From NCBI RefSeq assembly GCF_014201195.1, contig NZ_JACHDS010000001.1, forward strand, positions 4,340,001 to 4,404,000: a stretch of 64,000 nt of DNA. The letters run 5' to 3'. Positions 8,080 to 17,486 of this stretch are shown piece after piece (the first letter of the stretch is position 1; each line of letters opens with the position of its first letter). The DNA is from Nocardiopsis mwathae (lineage in GTDB: Bacteria > Actinomycetota > Actinomycetes > Streptosporangiales > Streptosporangiaceae). Under the pieces are notes generated by a model. The model was not told where the DNA came from, made no database searches, and worked only from the letters and a program-made list of their open reading frames with translations. The position numbers and the translations under genes are program-made.

Positions 8080-9099
8080 TCAGTCGCCCGACCGCGGCTC
8101 GGCCCTTCCCGCCGGCGCGCTCCAGGCCTCCTCCGCGGCCACCGCCTCCGCCGCGTCGATCGCCGCGGTGACGTCGGCCGACATCCCGCCGATCTCGCCG
8201 GCCGACACCCCGTGCAGCGGCGCGACCTCGGGCGCCGCTCCGCGCTTGAGCTCGTGCTGCAGCGCGTCGAGCTCGGCGCCACCGGCCATGTGGTGGGTGA
8301 GGTCGTCCAGGGTGAGTTCGGATCGGGGCGCGTCGAGCTCCATCCGGCCGAGCTTCAGCACGGCGAAGTGGTCACCGACCATGAACGCGTGGTGCGGGTT
8401 GTGGGTGATGAAGATGACGCCCAGCCCGGCGTCGCGGGCGGCGTTGATGTACTTCAGCACCACCCCCGACTGCTTGACGCCGAGCGCCGCCGTGGGCTCG
8501 TCGAGGATGAGGACGCGGGCGCCGAAGTAGACGGCGCGGGCGATCGCCACGACCTGCTTCTGGCCGCCCGACAGGTTGCTGATGGGCGCGTCGATGTCGG
8601 GCAGGTCGATGCCCATCTTCTTGAGCTCTTCGTCGGCGATGCGGCGCATCTTGTCGACTTCGAGCATCCTGAACGGGCCGAACCCGGTGCGCAGCTCGGA
8701 ACCGAGGAAGAAGTTGCGCCACACCGGCATCAGCGTCACCATCGCCAGGTCCTGGTAGACGGTGGCGATCCCGCGGTCCAGGGCTTCGCGCGGCGAGGAG
8801 AAGTGCACCGGCTCGCCGTCGACCAGGTACTCGCCCGAGGTGGGCGCGTGCAGGCCGGCGATGATCTTGATCAGGGTGGACTTCCCGGCGCCGTTGTCGC
8901 CGAGGATGCAGGTGACCTCCCCGGCACCGACCTTGAGGTCGATGCCGGACAGTGCCTTGATGTTGCCGAAGGTCTTGCCGACGCCCTTCAGCTGCAGGAC
9001 GGGCGCGGGTGCCTCACCCCGGTGCCGGGGCGACGGCGCGGCCGCGCCCGGGTCCGGGTCCGGGTCGGTGGGTTCGGCGGTCTTGGTCATCGTGTTCAC
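8080..9099 (-). CDS. Sugar/inositol ABC transporter ATP-binding protein
   Basis: This 339-aa protein has one ABC ATPase domain: GDNGAGKST (Walker A, about 68-76), NLSGGQKQ signature, [12 protein letters not shown] (Walker B). Unlike RbsA-type ATPases, which carry two fused domains of about 500 aa, this has a single domain followed by an extension of about 60 aa rich in Ala and Glu, as in FrcA-type importers. It presumably works as a homodimer with the permease at 9106. The start is GTG 9099 or ATG 9090; both have AGGTG-like sites. It powers import of inositol or a related polyol, judging by the operon. Confidence 0.88.
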   Translation of the reverse strand: MNTMTKTAEPTDPDPDPGAAAPSPRHRGEAPAPVLQLKGVGKTFGNIKALSGIDLKVGAGEVTCILGDNGAGKSTLIKIIAGLHAPTSGEYLVDGEPVHFSSPREALDRGIATVYQDLAMVTLMPVWRNFFLGSELRTGFGPFRMLEVDKMRRIADEELKKMGIDLPDIDAPISNLSGGQKQVVAIARAVYFGARVLILDEPTAALGVKQSGVVLKYINAARDAGLGVIFITHNPHHAFMVGDHFAVLKLGRMELDAPRSELTLDDLTHHMAGGAELDALQHELKRGAAPEVAPLHGVSAGEIGGMSADVTAAIDAAEAVAAEEAWSAPAGRAEPRSGD

Positions 9100-9105
9100 C
9101 TCGTA

Positions 9106-10188
9106 TCACCTCTTCGACGTCTGGTTGCGGACCCACATGTTGACGACGACGGCCAGCAGCAGCATCGCTCCGACGAAGAACATGATCCAGTTGTTGTCCC
9201 AGCCGGCGTAGACGATGCCCTGCTTGGTCATGCCGTAGATGAGGGCGCCGATGACCGCGCCGATGACGGTTCCGTACCCGCCGGTGAGCAGGCACCCGCC
9301 GACGACGGCGGCCATGATGTACAGCAGCTCGTTGCCGACGCCCTCGCCGGACTGCTGCACGCCGGACGCCATGAGCAGGTGCATCCCGCTGAACCAGGCG
9401 AAGAACCCGACGGTCATGAACAGGCCGATCTTGACCCGTGCCACCGGGACACCGACGGCGCGGGCGCTCTCGGCGTTGCCGCCGACCGCGTAGATCCAGT
9501 TGCCGACCTTGGTGCGCATCAGCACCCAGGTGGCCAGTGCGGCGAACAGCAGCCACCACAGCACGGTGATGCGGACGCTGACGCCCAGGCCCGGGATGGG
9601 AACGGAGGACGAGAAGACCATCTGCGCGGAGGCGAACCCGTCCATGTTGCGGATGCTGTCGGTGGACACCTTGCCGGTGATCAGCTTGGTCACGGCGATG
9701 TTGAGGCCCTGCAGCATCAGGAACATCGACAGCGTGACCAGGAAGCTGGGGAGTTTGGTGCGCACCAGGATCAGCCCGTTGATGAACCCGATGGTCAGGG
9801 CGAGCGCCAGCGCGAGGCCGGCGCCCACCCACACGTTGAGGTTCAGCTGGAAGCTGAGGATGGCGGCGGTCAGCGACGCGGTGATGACCGCGACGCCGGC
9901 CGACAGGTCGAACTCGCCGCCGATCATCAGCAGCGCGACGCCCACGGCCATGATCCCGATGATCGAGCTGGCATACAGCACCGTCATGAGCGACGACGCC
10001 TGCCGGAACGGCTCGGCCACGGAGAAGAAGACGGCGAAGACGACGATCGCGCCCAGCAGCGACCCCATTTCGGGGCGGCTCATGAAGCGCCGCAGGAAGG
10101 AGCGCTGGCCGACGCGGAGCGTCTTCTCCGACGCCTCCGGCGCGGGTGGCTCCTTGAGGGTGAGTGTGTGGCTCATGGTCGAGGTCAC
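9106..10188 (-). CDS. Sugar/inositol ABC transporter permease (RbsC/FrcC type)
   Basis: This 360-aa integral membrane protein has about 9-10 hydrophobic segments. It contains GGEFDLSAGV and the conserved RbsC-type ARAVGVPVARVK cytoplasmic loop. The GTG start at 10188 overlaps the TGA of the upstream binding-protein gene (GTGA), pointing to translational coupling, and AAGGG precedes it. It forms the membrane channel for the lipoprotein encoded at 10185 and the ATPase encoded at 8080. The N-terminal ~35 residues are hydrophilic. Confidence 0.88.
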   Translation of the reverse strand: MTSTMSHTLTLKEPPAPEASEKTLRVGQRSFLRRFMSRPEMGSLLGAIVVFAVFFSVAEPFRQASSLMTVLYASSIIGIMAVGVALLMIGGEFDLSAGVAVITASLTAAILSFQLNLNVWVGAGLALALALTIGFINGLILVRTKLPSFLVTLSMFLMLQGLNIAVTKLITGKVSTDSIRNMDGFASAQMVFSSSVPIPGLGVSVRITVLWWLLFAALATWVLMRTKVGNWIYAVGGNAESARAVGVPVARVKIGLFMTVGFFAWFSGMHLLMASGVQQSGEGVGNELLYIMAAVVGGCLLTGGYGTVIGAVIGALIYGMTKQGIVYAGWDNNWIMFFVGAMLLLAVVVNMWVRNQTSKR

Positions 10189-11162
10189 CGGGTGCCCTTC
10201 TCGGCGAACACCTTGATCTGGTCGATGTTGCTCTGGTCGATGAAGCTGGGACCGGTCAGCACGGGCTTGCCGCCGCCGGAGACGTTGCCGTTGGCGTTGT
10301 ACAGCCACAGGCCGTCGACGGCCAGGTAGCCCTGCAGGTAGGGCTGCTGGTCCACGGCCCATTGCACGTGGCCGTCCTCGATGGCGCCGACCAGGTCCTC
10401 GTTGGTGTCGAACGTCGCGACCTTGGCGTCGCTGCCGGCGTCGTCGACCGCGTCCAGCGCGCCCATGGCGTAGGGGGCGCCGAGGGTGACGACGTAGTCG
10501 ACGTCCTTGTCCTCCTGCAGCTTGGAGGTGATGGACGACTTCACGTCGGGCATGCTCGCGCCGTCGACGTACAGCGTGTCGGTGTCGCCGTCGAACGTGT
10601 CGGCGAGCGAGGAGCAGCGGGTCTCCAGCCCGACGTGGCCCTGCTCGTGGATGACGCAGAGCGCCTTCTGCGCCTGGACCTCGGTGAGCTTCTCGCCGAA
10701 CGCCTCCCCGGCCACCGACTCGTCGGTCCCGAAGTACTGGGTGAGTCCGGCCTCCTCCCACTGCTCGATGCCGGAGTTGAGGCCGACGACCGGGATCCCG
10801 GCCTCGACGGCCTTGTCGATCGCCCCCTGCAGCGCGTCGGGCTTGGCCAGGGTGACCGCGATGCCGTCGACCTTCTTGTCGATGGCGGTCTGGATCAGCG
10901 TGGCCTGCTTCGCGGCCTCCGGGTCGGAGGAGTACTCCAGGTTGACGTTGCTCTTGGCCGCCGCGGCCTCGGCACCGGCACGCACCTTGTCCCAGAAGGA
11001 GTCTCCGGGGACCTCGTGGGTGATCATCGCGATGGTCAGCTCAGGCGTATCGAGCTCGGCGGCGGTGTCCTGCCTGCCGCCCTCGGAGCTGCAGGCCGAG
11101 GCGACCATGACCAGGCTGGCGGCGCCGGCGAGGGCGATGGTGAGTTTGCGGATGTGGTTCAT
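10185..11162 (-). CDS. Periplasmic-type sugar/inositol-binding lipoprotein
   Basis: This 325-aa protein has a lipoprotein signal (hydrophobic segment then VASAC, Cys24 predicted lipidated), so it is tethered outside the membrane. The rest is a type I periplasmic-binding (RbsB-like) fold. It has LTIAMITHEVPGDSFWDKV near the N-terminus and PVVGLNSGIEQW mid-protein. It delivers substrate to the permease and ATPase encoded just downstream. Placement inside the iol operon makes inositol the likely ligand. Confidence 0.88.
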   Translation of the reverse strand: MNHIRKLTIALAGAASLVMVASACSSEGGRQDTAAELDTPELTIAMITHEVPGDSFWDKVRAGAEAAAAKSNVNLEYSSDPEAAKQATLIQTAIDKKVDGIAVTLAKPDALQGAIDKAVEAGIPVVGLNSGIEQWEEAGLTQYFGTDESVAGEAFGEKLTEVQAQKALCVIHEQGHVGLETRCSSLADTFDGDTDTLYVDGASMPDVKSSITSKLQEDKDVDYVVTLGAPYAMGALDAVDDAGSDAKVATFDTNEDLVGAIEDGHVQWAVDQQPYLQGYLAVDGLWLYNANGNVSGGGKPVLTGPSFIDQSNIDQIKVFAEKGTR

Positions 11163-11333
11163 GACGGAACCTCTCAGGAGGGTGGTGCGGGGTGAATCTG
11201 CGGGAATGCCTTCCGAGGTCGCGGTGGGGTGGTACGACTTGCGGGGAATCCGGGCCGACGGCGGGCTCGTGGCCGCCGGGGGATGTGCGGCCCGGGTTCA
11301 GCGGTGGTGCTCAGACGAGGTTCAGCTCATGAG

Positions 11334-12254
11334 TCACGCCTTCTGGTAGCGGGCGCCGAGCCCGCAGCTGTTGAGGTACTTGCGGGTGCGGATGGCGATG
11401 GGCATCGGCACGTCCGGCTCGCACGGGTAGAGGTCCTGCTCGACGATGACGAAGACGCGGGCGTCGACCTCCTTGAGGGCGTCGATGACGGCGTCCGGGG
11501 CGGGTTCGCCCGCGGGTGGTTCGACGCACACGCCGCGCTTGACGGCCTCGCCGAAGGACAGGTTCTCCTCGTTGACCTGCCGGATGATCTCCGGGTCCAT
11601 CTGCTTGATGTGCACGTAGCCGACCCGCTCGGAGTAGCGGCGGATCAGGCCGACCGCGTCACCGCCCCCGTAGGCGACGTGCCCGGTGTCCAGGCACAGG
11701 GAGACGAGGTCGGAATCGGTGCCGTCGAGGAACCGCTCGATCTCGGGCTGGGTCTGGATGTGGGAGTCGGCGTGCGAGTGGAGGCAGAGCCGGACGTCGT
11801 AGTCGTTGAGGAGGATCCTGCCGAGCTCGTCGGCGCCCTTGTTCAGCGCCGCCCACTGCTCGTCGGTGAGCGTCGGCGACTCCGAGTACTCCCCGGTCTT
11901 CTCGTCGCGGAACATCGTCGGGATGAAGACGAGGTGGTGGGCGCCCACGGCGGCGGTCAGCTCGGCGACCTTGCGGACGGTGGAGAGCATCTCGTCCCAC
12001 TTCTCCGGCCGATGCAGGGAGCCGAAGACGGTGCCGCCGGAGACCTTGAGGCCGCGGCGGCCGACCTCGTCGGCGAGCTGCCCGGGGTCGGTGGGCAGGT
12101 AGCCGTAGGGGCCGAGTTCGAGCCACTCGTAGCCGGATTCGGCGAGCTCGTCGAGGAACCGGTTCCACGGCGTCTGGTGCTCGTCCTCGGGGAACCACAC
12201 CCCCCAGGAGTCGGGGGCGGAACCCAGGACCAGCTTCTGGCTCATCGCGGTCAT
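11334..12254 (-). CDS. iolE: Inosose dehydratase-like TIM-barrel protein
   Basis: This 306-aa xylose-isomerase-like TIM barrel begins (after the first residues) LGSAPDSWGVWFPED. That start is characteristic of actinobacterial IolE/IolI-type proteins in inositol clusters. Metal ligands of the fold are plausible in HSHAD and in CLDTGHVAYGG. It would dehydrate 2-keto-myo-inositol to the trihydroxycyclohexanedione used by IolD; an IolI-like isomerase is the alternative. The ATG at 12254 has AAGG upstream. It lies in the iol operon 42 bp after mmsA. Confidence 0.8.
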   Translation of the reverse strand: MTAMSQKLVLGSAPDSWGVWFPEDEHQTPWNRFLDELAESGYEWLELGPYGYLPTDPGQLADEVGRRGLKVSGGTVFGSLHRPEKWDEMLSTVRKVAELTAAVGAHHLVFIPTMFRDEKTGEYSESPTLTDEQWAALNKGADELGRILLNDYDVRLCLHSHADSHIQTQPEIERFLDGTDSDLVSLCLDTGHVAYGGGDAVGLIRRYSERVGYVHIKQMDPEIIRQVNEENLSFGEAVKRGVCVEPPAGEPAPDAVIDALKEVDARVFVIVEQDLYPCEPDVPMPIAIRTRKYLNSCGLGARYQKA

Positions 12255-12296
12255 GTCGTCGGCCTTTCGTGTGCGGTGCGGCTGTCCGGCGGCGGG

Positions 12297-13802
12297 CTAG
12301 CCGTGGGTGGGGAAGTCGAACGCGGCCTCGACGGACCGGGAGACGTGTGGCCAGCGGCTGGTGACGACCTTGGCCCGGGTGTAGAAGTGGACGCCCTCGG
12401 GGCCGTGGATGTGGTTGTCGCCGAACAGCGAGTCCTTCCAGCCGCCGAAGGAGTAGTGCGACATGGGCACCGGGATGGGCACGTTGACGCCGATCATCCC
12501 GACGTGTACGCCGCGCTGGAAGCGGCGGGCGGACTCGCCGTCACCGGTGAAGATCGCGGTTCCGTTGCCGTACGGGTTGGCGTTGATCAGCTCGATGGCC
12601 TCGTCGAGGTCGGCGGCGCGGACCACCACCAGCAGCGGGCCGAAGACCTCGTCGGTGTAGACGTCCATGTCCCGGGTGACCCGGTCCAGCAGGGTCGGAC
12701 CGACGAAGAAGCCGCCCTCGTGCCCCTCGACCGTCAGGTCGCGGCCGTCGACCACGGCCACGGCGCCCTGCTCGACGCCGGAGGCGACGTAGGAGGCGAC
12801 GCGGTCGCGGGCCTGAGCGGTGATGACCGGCCCCATGTCGTTTCCGGTGTCCTGGCCGGGGCCGACCTTGATGGCCTTGGCCTTGTCGGCCAGGACCGGC
12901 AGCAGCGCGTCGGCGGCCTCCCCGACGGCCACGGCGGCGGAGATCGCCATGCAGCGCTGGCCGGCCGACCCGAACGCGGCGGCGGTCAGGTGGTCGGCGG
13001 TGTACTCCAGGTCGGCGTCGGGCAGGACGACGGCGTGGTTCTTGGCGCCGCCGAGCGCCTGCACGCGCTTGCCCGAGGCGGTGGCGCGTTCGTGCACGTA
13101 CTTGGCGATGGGGGTGGAGCCGACGAAGGACACGGCTTCGATGCCGGGGTGGTCGAGGATGGCGTCGACGGCGGCCTTGTCGCCGTGCACGACGTTGAAG
13201 ACGCCGTCGGGCAGTCCGGCCTGCCGGTACAGCTCGGCGACGTAGTTGGAGGCCGAGGGGTCGCGCTCGCTGGGCTTGAGGACGAAGGTGTTGCCGCAGG
13301 CGATCGCGATGGGGTGCATCCACAGCGGCACCATGATCGGGAAGTTGAACGGGGTGATCCCGGCGACCACGCCCAGCGGCTGGCGGAAGTCGAAGGAGTC
13401 GATGCCGGTGGAGATCTGGTCGGAGTAGCCGCCCTTGAGCGCGCTGATGATGCCGCAGGCGTACTCGACGATCTCGCGGCCGCGCACGATCTCGCCGCGG
13501 GCGTCGTCGACGACCTTGCCGTGCTCGGCGGCGATGATCCTGGCCAGTTCGTCCTCGTGTTCGACCAGCAGTTCGCGCAGCCGGAACATGACGCGGGTGC
13601 GCCGGGTCAGGGAGGACTCGCCCCAGGTTTCGAAGGCCTTCGCGGCCGCGGCGACGGCGGCGTCGACGTCGGCCTGCTCGGCCAGCAGGACCCGGGCCTG
13701 CTCGCCTCCGGTGGCGGGGTTCCACACCGGTGCGGTGCGGGTGGAGGCCCCCGGGGTGGCGGCCCCGTCGATCCAGTGCCGGATGGTGTCGGTGGTGCTC
13801 AC
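12297..13802 (-). CDS. iolA: Methylmalonate-semialdehyde dehydrogenase (CoA-acylating)
   Basis: This 501-aa aldehyde dehydrogenase converts malonate or methylmalonate semialdehyde plus CoA to acetyl- or propionyl-CoA, the last step of inositol (and valine) catabolism. It has ITPFNFPIMVPLWM (149-162) and the nucleophile Cys284 in SAGQRCM. In GGAKNH the usual catalytic Glu of aldehyde dehydrogenases is replaced by Asn, the expected signature of CoA-dependent MMSDHs. The GTG start at 13802 follows GAAGGA. It lies between iolD and iolE in the operon. Confidence 0.92.
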   Translation of the reverse strand: MSTTDTIRHWIDGAATPGASTRTAPVWNPATGGEQARVLLAEQADVDAAVAAAAKAFETWGESSLTRRTRVMFRLRELLVEHEDELARIIAAEHGKVVDDARGEIVRGREIVEYACGIISALKGGYSDQISTGIDSFDFRQPLGVVAGITPFNFPIMVPLWMHPIAIACGNTFVLKPSERDPSASNYVAELYRQAGLPDGVFNVVHGDKAAVDAILDHPGIEAVSFVGSTPIAKYVHERATASGKRVQALGGAKNHAVVLPDADLEYTADHLTAAAFGSAGQRCMAISAAVAVGEAADALLPVLADKAKAIKVGPGQDTGNDMGPVITAQARDRVASYVASGVEQGAVAVVDGRDLTVEGHEGGFFVGPTLLDRVTRDMDVYTDEVFGPLLVVVRAADLDEAIELINANPYGNGTAIFTGDGESARRFQRGVHVGMIGVNVPIPVPMSHYSFGGWKDSLFGDNHIHGPEGVHFYTRAKVVTSRWPHVSRSVEAAFDFPTHG

Positions 13803-13828
13803 TGCTTCGTCCTTCTCGTCGGGGCGCG

Positions 13829-15718
13829 TCACAGGTAGTGGCGCTGGTCGGCCTTGTGTGCGGCGTAGGTGGCGGCGGCGTCCCGCGTGCTGTCGAGGTC
13901 GGATACCTCGCTGACCGGCACGTCCCACCAGGCCGAGCCGGGCGGGTTGGGCCCCTGCAGGTCGGTTTCGATGTGGATCACGGTGGTGGTGTCGGCGGCC
14001 TTGGCGCGGGCGATGGCCGCGCGGAACCCGGCGATGCCGTCGGCGCGGATGACGTCGGCGCCGAGGCTGGCGGCGTTGGCGGCCAGGTCGACTGGGAGGA
14101 CGCCGCCTTCGAGCATTCCGCTCTCGGCGTCGCGGTAGCGGTACCGGGTGCCGAAGCGCTGGGAGCCGAGGGACTCCGACAGGGAGCCGATGGAGGCGAA
14201 GCCGTGGTTCTGCACCACGACGATGATGACCTTCAGCCCCTCGGAGACCATGGTGACGATCTCCTGGGCCATCATCAGGTACGAGCCGTCGCCGACGAGG
14301 ACGACGACCTCGCGGCTGGGGTCGGCCATCTTGACGCCGGTACCGCCGGCCACCTCGTAGCCCATGCAGGAGTAGGCGTATTCGACGTGGTAGGCCTTGG
14401 GGTCGCGGGCGCGCCACAGCATCTGCAGGTCGCCGGGCATGCTTCCGGCCGCGTTGATGACGACGTCGCGCGGGTCGAGCTCTTCGTTGAGCGCGCCGAG
14501 TACGGCGGTCTGCGCGGGAAGCGGCCCGTGGGCGACGTGGTAGCACGCGTCGGTGATGCGCGCCCATTCCGCGGCCAGGTCGCGGGTGCGCTCGCGGTGG
14601 GCGGGTGGCACCTCCCAGCCGTCGAGCTCGCGGCGCAGCGCCTCCAACCCGGTGCGGGCGTCGGCCACCAGCATGGTCGCCTGGTGCTTGGCGGCGTCCA
14701 TGCGGGCGACGTTGAGGTTGACGAACCGCACGTCGGGGTCGGCGAAGACGGTGTGGCTCGCGGTGGTGAAGTCGCTGTAGCGGGTGCCGACGCCGAGCAC
14801 CACGTCGGCCTCGCGGGCCAGGGTGTTGGCGGCCTTGGTGCCGGTGGAGCCGATCCCGCCGACGGCGCACGGGTGGTCCCAGGGGACCGCGCCCTTGCCG
14901 GCGTGGGTGTCGGCCACCGGGATCCCGGTGGCCGCGGCGAAGTCGCACAGCGCCGCCATCGCCTGCGAGTAGACGACGCCGCCCCCGGCCACGATGAGCG
15001 GCTTCTTCGCGCCGCGCAGCACCTCGGCGGCGCGGGCCAGCGCGTGCTCGTCGGGCCGCGGGCGGTCGATGTGCCACACCCGCCGGGCGAAGAACTCCAC
15101 CGGCCAGTCGTGGGCCTCGGCCTGCACGTCCTGGGGCAGGCACAGGGTGACCGCGCCCGTCTCGACCTGGTCGGTGAGCACCCGCATCGCGGCCAGCGCG
15201 GCCGGGATGAGCTGTTCGGGGCGGGTGACGCGGTCCCAGTACTTCGACACCGGGCGCAGCGCGTCGTTGACCGTGACGTCGCCACCGCGTGTGTCCTCCA
15301 GCTGCTGCAGCACCGGGTCGGGGACGCGGGTGGCGAACATGTCGCTGGGCAGGAGCAGCACCGGGATGCGGTTGGTGGTGGCCAGCGCCGCGCCGGTGAC
15401 CATGTTGGTCGAGCCGGGGCCGGTGGAGGCGGTGCAGGCGAAGGTCTGCAGCCGGTCGCGCATCTTGGCGAAGCCCACCGAGGCGTGCACCATGCCCTGC
15501 TCGTTGCGGGCGAGGTAGTAGGGGAGGTCGGCGTCGCCGATCGTGGCGGCCTGCAGCAGGGCCTGGCCCAGGCCGGCGACGTTGCCGTGCCCGAAGATGC
15601 CCCACACCCCGGGGATCAGGCGCTGCTCGACGCCGTCGCGCTCGGAGTACTGGGCTGTGAGGAAGCGGACCAGCGCCTGCGCGGTCGTCAGCCGGACGGT
15701 CTCGGTCACCGGGCTCAC
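13829..15718 (-). CDS. iolD: 3D-(3,5/4)-trihydroxycyclohexane-1,2-dione acylhydrolase
   Basis: This 629-aa thiamine-diphosphate enzyme hydrolytically opens the cyclohexanedione ring to 5-deoxy-glucuronate. The C-terminal ThDP-binding segment starts at GDGSYLMMAQEI and ends with an Asn-containing VVQNHGF; the N-terminal part has the Glu-containing PYR domain. Its size is normal for IolD and larger than acetolactate synthase. The GTG start at 15718 overlaps the iolB stop (GTGA), so the two genes are coupled. Confidence 0.93.
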   Translation of the reverse strand: MSPVTETVRLTTAQALVRFLTAQYSERDGVEQRLIPGVWGIFGHGNVAGLGQALLQAATIGDADLPYYLARNEQGMVHASVGFAKMRDRLQTFACTASTGPGSTNMVTGAALATTNRIPVLLLPSDMFATRVPDPVLQQLEDTRGGDVTVNDALRPVSKYWDRVTRPEQLIPAALAAMRVLTDQVETGAVTLCLPQDVQAEAHDWPVEFFARRVWHIDRPRPDEHALARAAEVLRGAKKPLIVAGGGVVYSQAMAALCDFAAATGIPVADTHAGKGAVPWDHPCAVGGIGSTGTKAANTLAREADVVLGVGTRYSDFTTASHTVFADPDVRFVNLNVARMDAAKHQATMLVADARTGLEALRRELDGWEVPPAHRERTRDLAAEWARITDACYHVAHGPLPAQTAVLGALNEELDPRDVVINAAGSMPGDLQMLWRARDPKAYHVEYAYSCMGYEVAGGTGVKMADPSREVVVLVGDGSYLMMAQEIVTMVSEGLKVIIVVVQNHGFASIGSLSESLGSQRFGTRYRYRDAESGMLEGGVLPVDLAANAASLGADVIRADGIAGFRAAIARAKAADTTTVIHIETDLQGPNPPGSAWWDVPVSEVSDLDSTRDAAATYAAHKADQRHYL

Positions 15719-16605
15719 TTCTCCTTACCCTCGGCGGTGTACAGCGGGAGGCGGGGGTCGACGTCCTGCTCGACCCAGGTCCGGCGGACCCAGCCGTGGG
15801 CGGGGTCGTCGCAGATCAGCCAGGCGCGCTCGTCCCCCGGGCCCGCCATGACGTTGAGGTAGTAGAGGTCGTAGCCGGGCGCGGCCATGGACGGGCCGTG
15901 CCAGCCGTGCGGGATGAGCACCACGTCGCCGCTGCGGACCTCGGCGAACACGTCGATGGGACGCTGCTCGGTGCCGTACACCCGCTGGTAGCCGACGCCG
16001 GGGCCGACCGGGCCGTCGGCGACCTCGAAGTAGTAGATCTCCTCCAGCTCGCGCTCGGTCTCCGTCACCTCGTCGTGCTTGTGCGGCGGGTAGGAGGACC
16101 AGTTGGCGGAGGGGGTCAGTACCTCGCAGGCGATGAGCTTGTCGCACTCGAAGGTCTGCGGGGTGCAGAAGTTGTTGACCTGGCGGCTGGACTGCCCGGC
16201 GCCGCGGAGCTCGACCGGGACGTCCTCGGCCGGGCCGAAGCGGGCGGGCAGCCGCCTCTCGCAGCGCGAGGCGGGCAGCGCGAACCGGCCGCCGCCGCTG
16301 CTGGTGATGGTGGCGGTGGCGTCGCGCGGGAGGTAGACGAAGTCGGTGACCCGGGAGAACACGTCGTCGCGGCCGGTGACCTCGAAGGTGTGCCCGTCGA
16401 CCGTCACCGTGCAGCCGCCGTTGAGCGGCAGCACCAGGGTCTCGGAGTCCCCGGTGGCGACCTCCTGGGTGGCGCCGGGAGCCAGCTCCAGCACCCGCAG
16501 CCCGGAGTATCCCCACCCGGCGGACTCGGGCGTGACCACGGTGGCGAACGGACCCGAGGCGGTGCTTCCGGCGGGAAGGTAGTGCTTGGAATCGGATGAG
16601 CTCAC
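15715..16605 (-). CDS. iolB: 5-deoxy-glucuronate isomerase
   Basis: This 296-aa bicupin protein converts 5-deoxy-glucuronate to 5-dehydro-2-deoxy-gluconate. The second cupin holds YPPHKHDEVTE, with the His/His/Glu metal-ligand pattern expected for IolB, and HGWHGPSMAAPGYDLYYLN near the C-terminus is characteristic. The GTG start at 16605 overlaps the stop of the upstream aldolase gene, and its own stop overlaps the iolD start. Confidence 0.93.
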   Translation of the reverse strand: MSSSDSKHYLPAGSTASGPFATVVTPESAGWGYSGLRVLELAPGATQEVATGDSETLVLPLNGGCTVTVDGHTFEVTGRDDVFSRVTDFVYLPRDATATITSSGGGRFALPASRCERRLPARFGPAEDVPVELRGAGQSSRQVNNFCTPQTFECDKLIACEVLTPSANWSSYPPHKHDEVTETERELEEIYYFEVADGPVGPGVGYQRVYGTEQRPIDVFAEVRSGDVVLIPHGWHGPSMAAPGYDLYYLNVMAGPGDERAWLICDDPAHGWVRRTWVEQDVDPRLPLYTAEGKEK

Positions 16606-17486
16606 AGCAGCCCCACAGCGGTGTCGACGGCGCCGACGACGTCGTCGTCGGCGGGGTACAGCAGGGATCGGCCGACGGTCAGGCCCTTGACCGTGGGCAG
16701 CTTCAGCGCCGCGCCCCAGCGGGCGTAGGTGGCCTCGGGGTCGGCGGACAGCTCGCCGCCGAGCAGCAGCGCCGGCAGGGTGGAGGCGGCCAGGACGCGC
16801 TCCATCTCGTCCACCACCGGCACCTTCAGCCAGGTGTAGGCCGAGGTGCGGCCGATGCCGGAGGCGATCGCCACCGACCGGGTCACCGCGTCGGGCGACA
16901 GGTCGTTCTTGACGACGCCGTCGGTGCGGTGCGAGATGAACGGCTCGACCATGGCCATGAGCCGGGCCGCGTTGAGCTCGTCGACGGCCCGGGCGCAGGC
17001 CTCGAAGGTGCCGGGGGTGCGGTCGTCGGTGTAGTCGAGGCGCAGCAGCATCTTGCCGCCGTCGAAGCCCATGTCCCGGACTCCGGCGGTGTCGTAGCCG
17101 GTGAACCGGTCGTCGATCTCCCAGGAGGCCCCGGACAGGCCGCCGCGGTTCATCGACCCGAAGACGGCCTTGCCGTCCAGGGCGCCGAGCAGCAGCAGGT
17201 CCTCCAGGATGTCGGCGGTGCCGAGCACGCCGGTGACGCCGGGGCGGGCCAGCGCCGCGCACAGCCGGTCCAGCAGGTCGGCGCGGTCGGCCATGGCCAT
17301 CGGGCGGGCCCCGGCGCGCAGGGCGCCGCGCGCCGGGTGGTCGGCGGCGATGATCATCGCCTTGCCGTGCTCGCCCACCGGGGAGGTCGCCCTGACCCGT
17401 TCGGCGGCGGCCCGGGTGATGGCCTCGGGGTCGTGCACGCGCGTCTCGACGATCTCGCGCAGTCGCTCGGTCGGTGTCGTCGGCAT
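16602..17486 (-). CDS. Cgl0158-family aldolase-like protein of inositol clusters
   Basis: This 294-aa TIM-barrel protein resembles the Cgl0158 family found in actinobacterial iol operons. It occupies the place of the IolJ aldolase, which splits 2-deoxy-5-keto-gluconate-6-phosphate to DHAP and malonate semialdehyde. Conserved-looking segments are IIAADHPARGALRAG near the N-terminus and GFDGGKMLLRLDY, whose Lys could be a Schiff-base residue. The ATG overlaps the iolC stop (TGATG). The role as functional IolJ is inferred from the pathway gap it would fill; no other aldolase is in the cluster. Confidence 0.8.
   Translation of the reverse strand: MPTTPTERLREIVETRVHDPEAITRAAAERVRATSPVGEHGKAMIIAADHPARGALRAGARPMAMADRADLLDRLCAALARPGVTGVLGTADILEDLLLLGALDGKAVFGSMNRGGLSGASWEIDDRFTGYDTAGVRDMGFDGGKMLLRLDYTDDRTPGTFEACARAVDELNAARLMAMVEPFISHRTDGVVKNDLSPDAVTRSVAIASGIGRTSAYTWLKVPVVDEMERVLAASTLPALLLGGELSADPEATYARWGAALKLPTVKGLTVGRSLLYPADDDVVGAVDTAVGLL

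Noticed and set aside
11229-13838. An 869-codon + frame
   Set aside because: Antisense to iolE and iolA; no motif.
12297-15605. A 1102-codon frame that could suggest an IolD-IolA fusion
   Set aside because: The portion above 13802 is out of frame with iolD; iolD and iolA have their own starts and stops.
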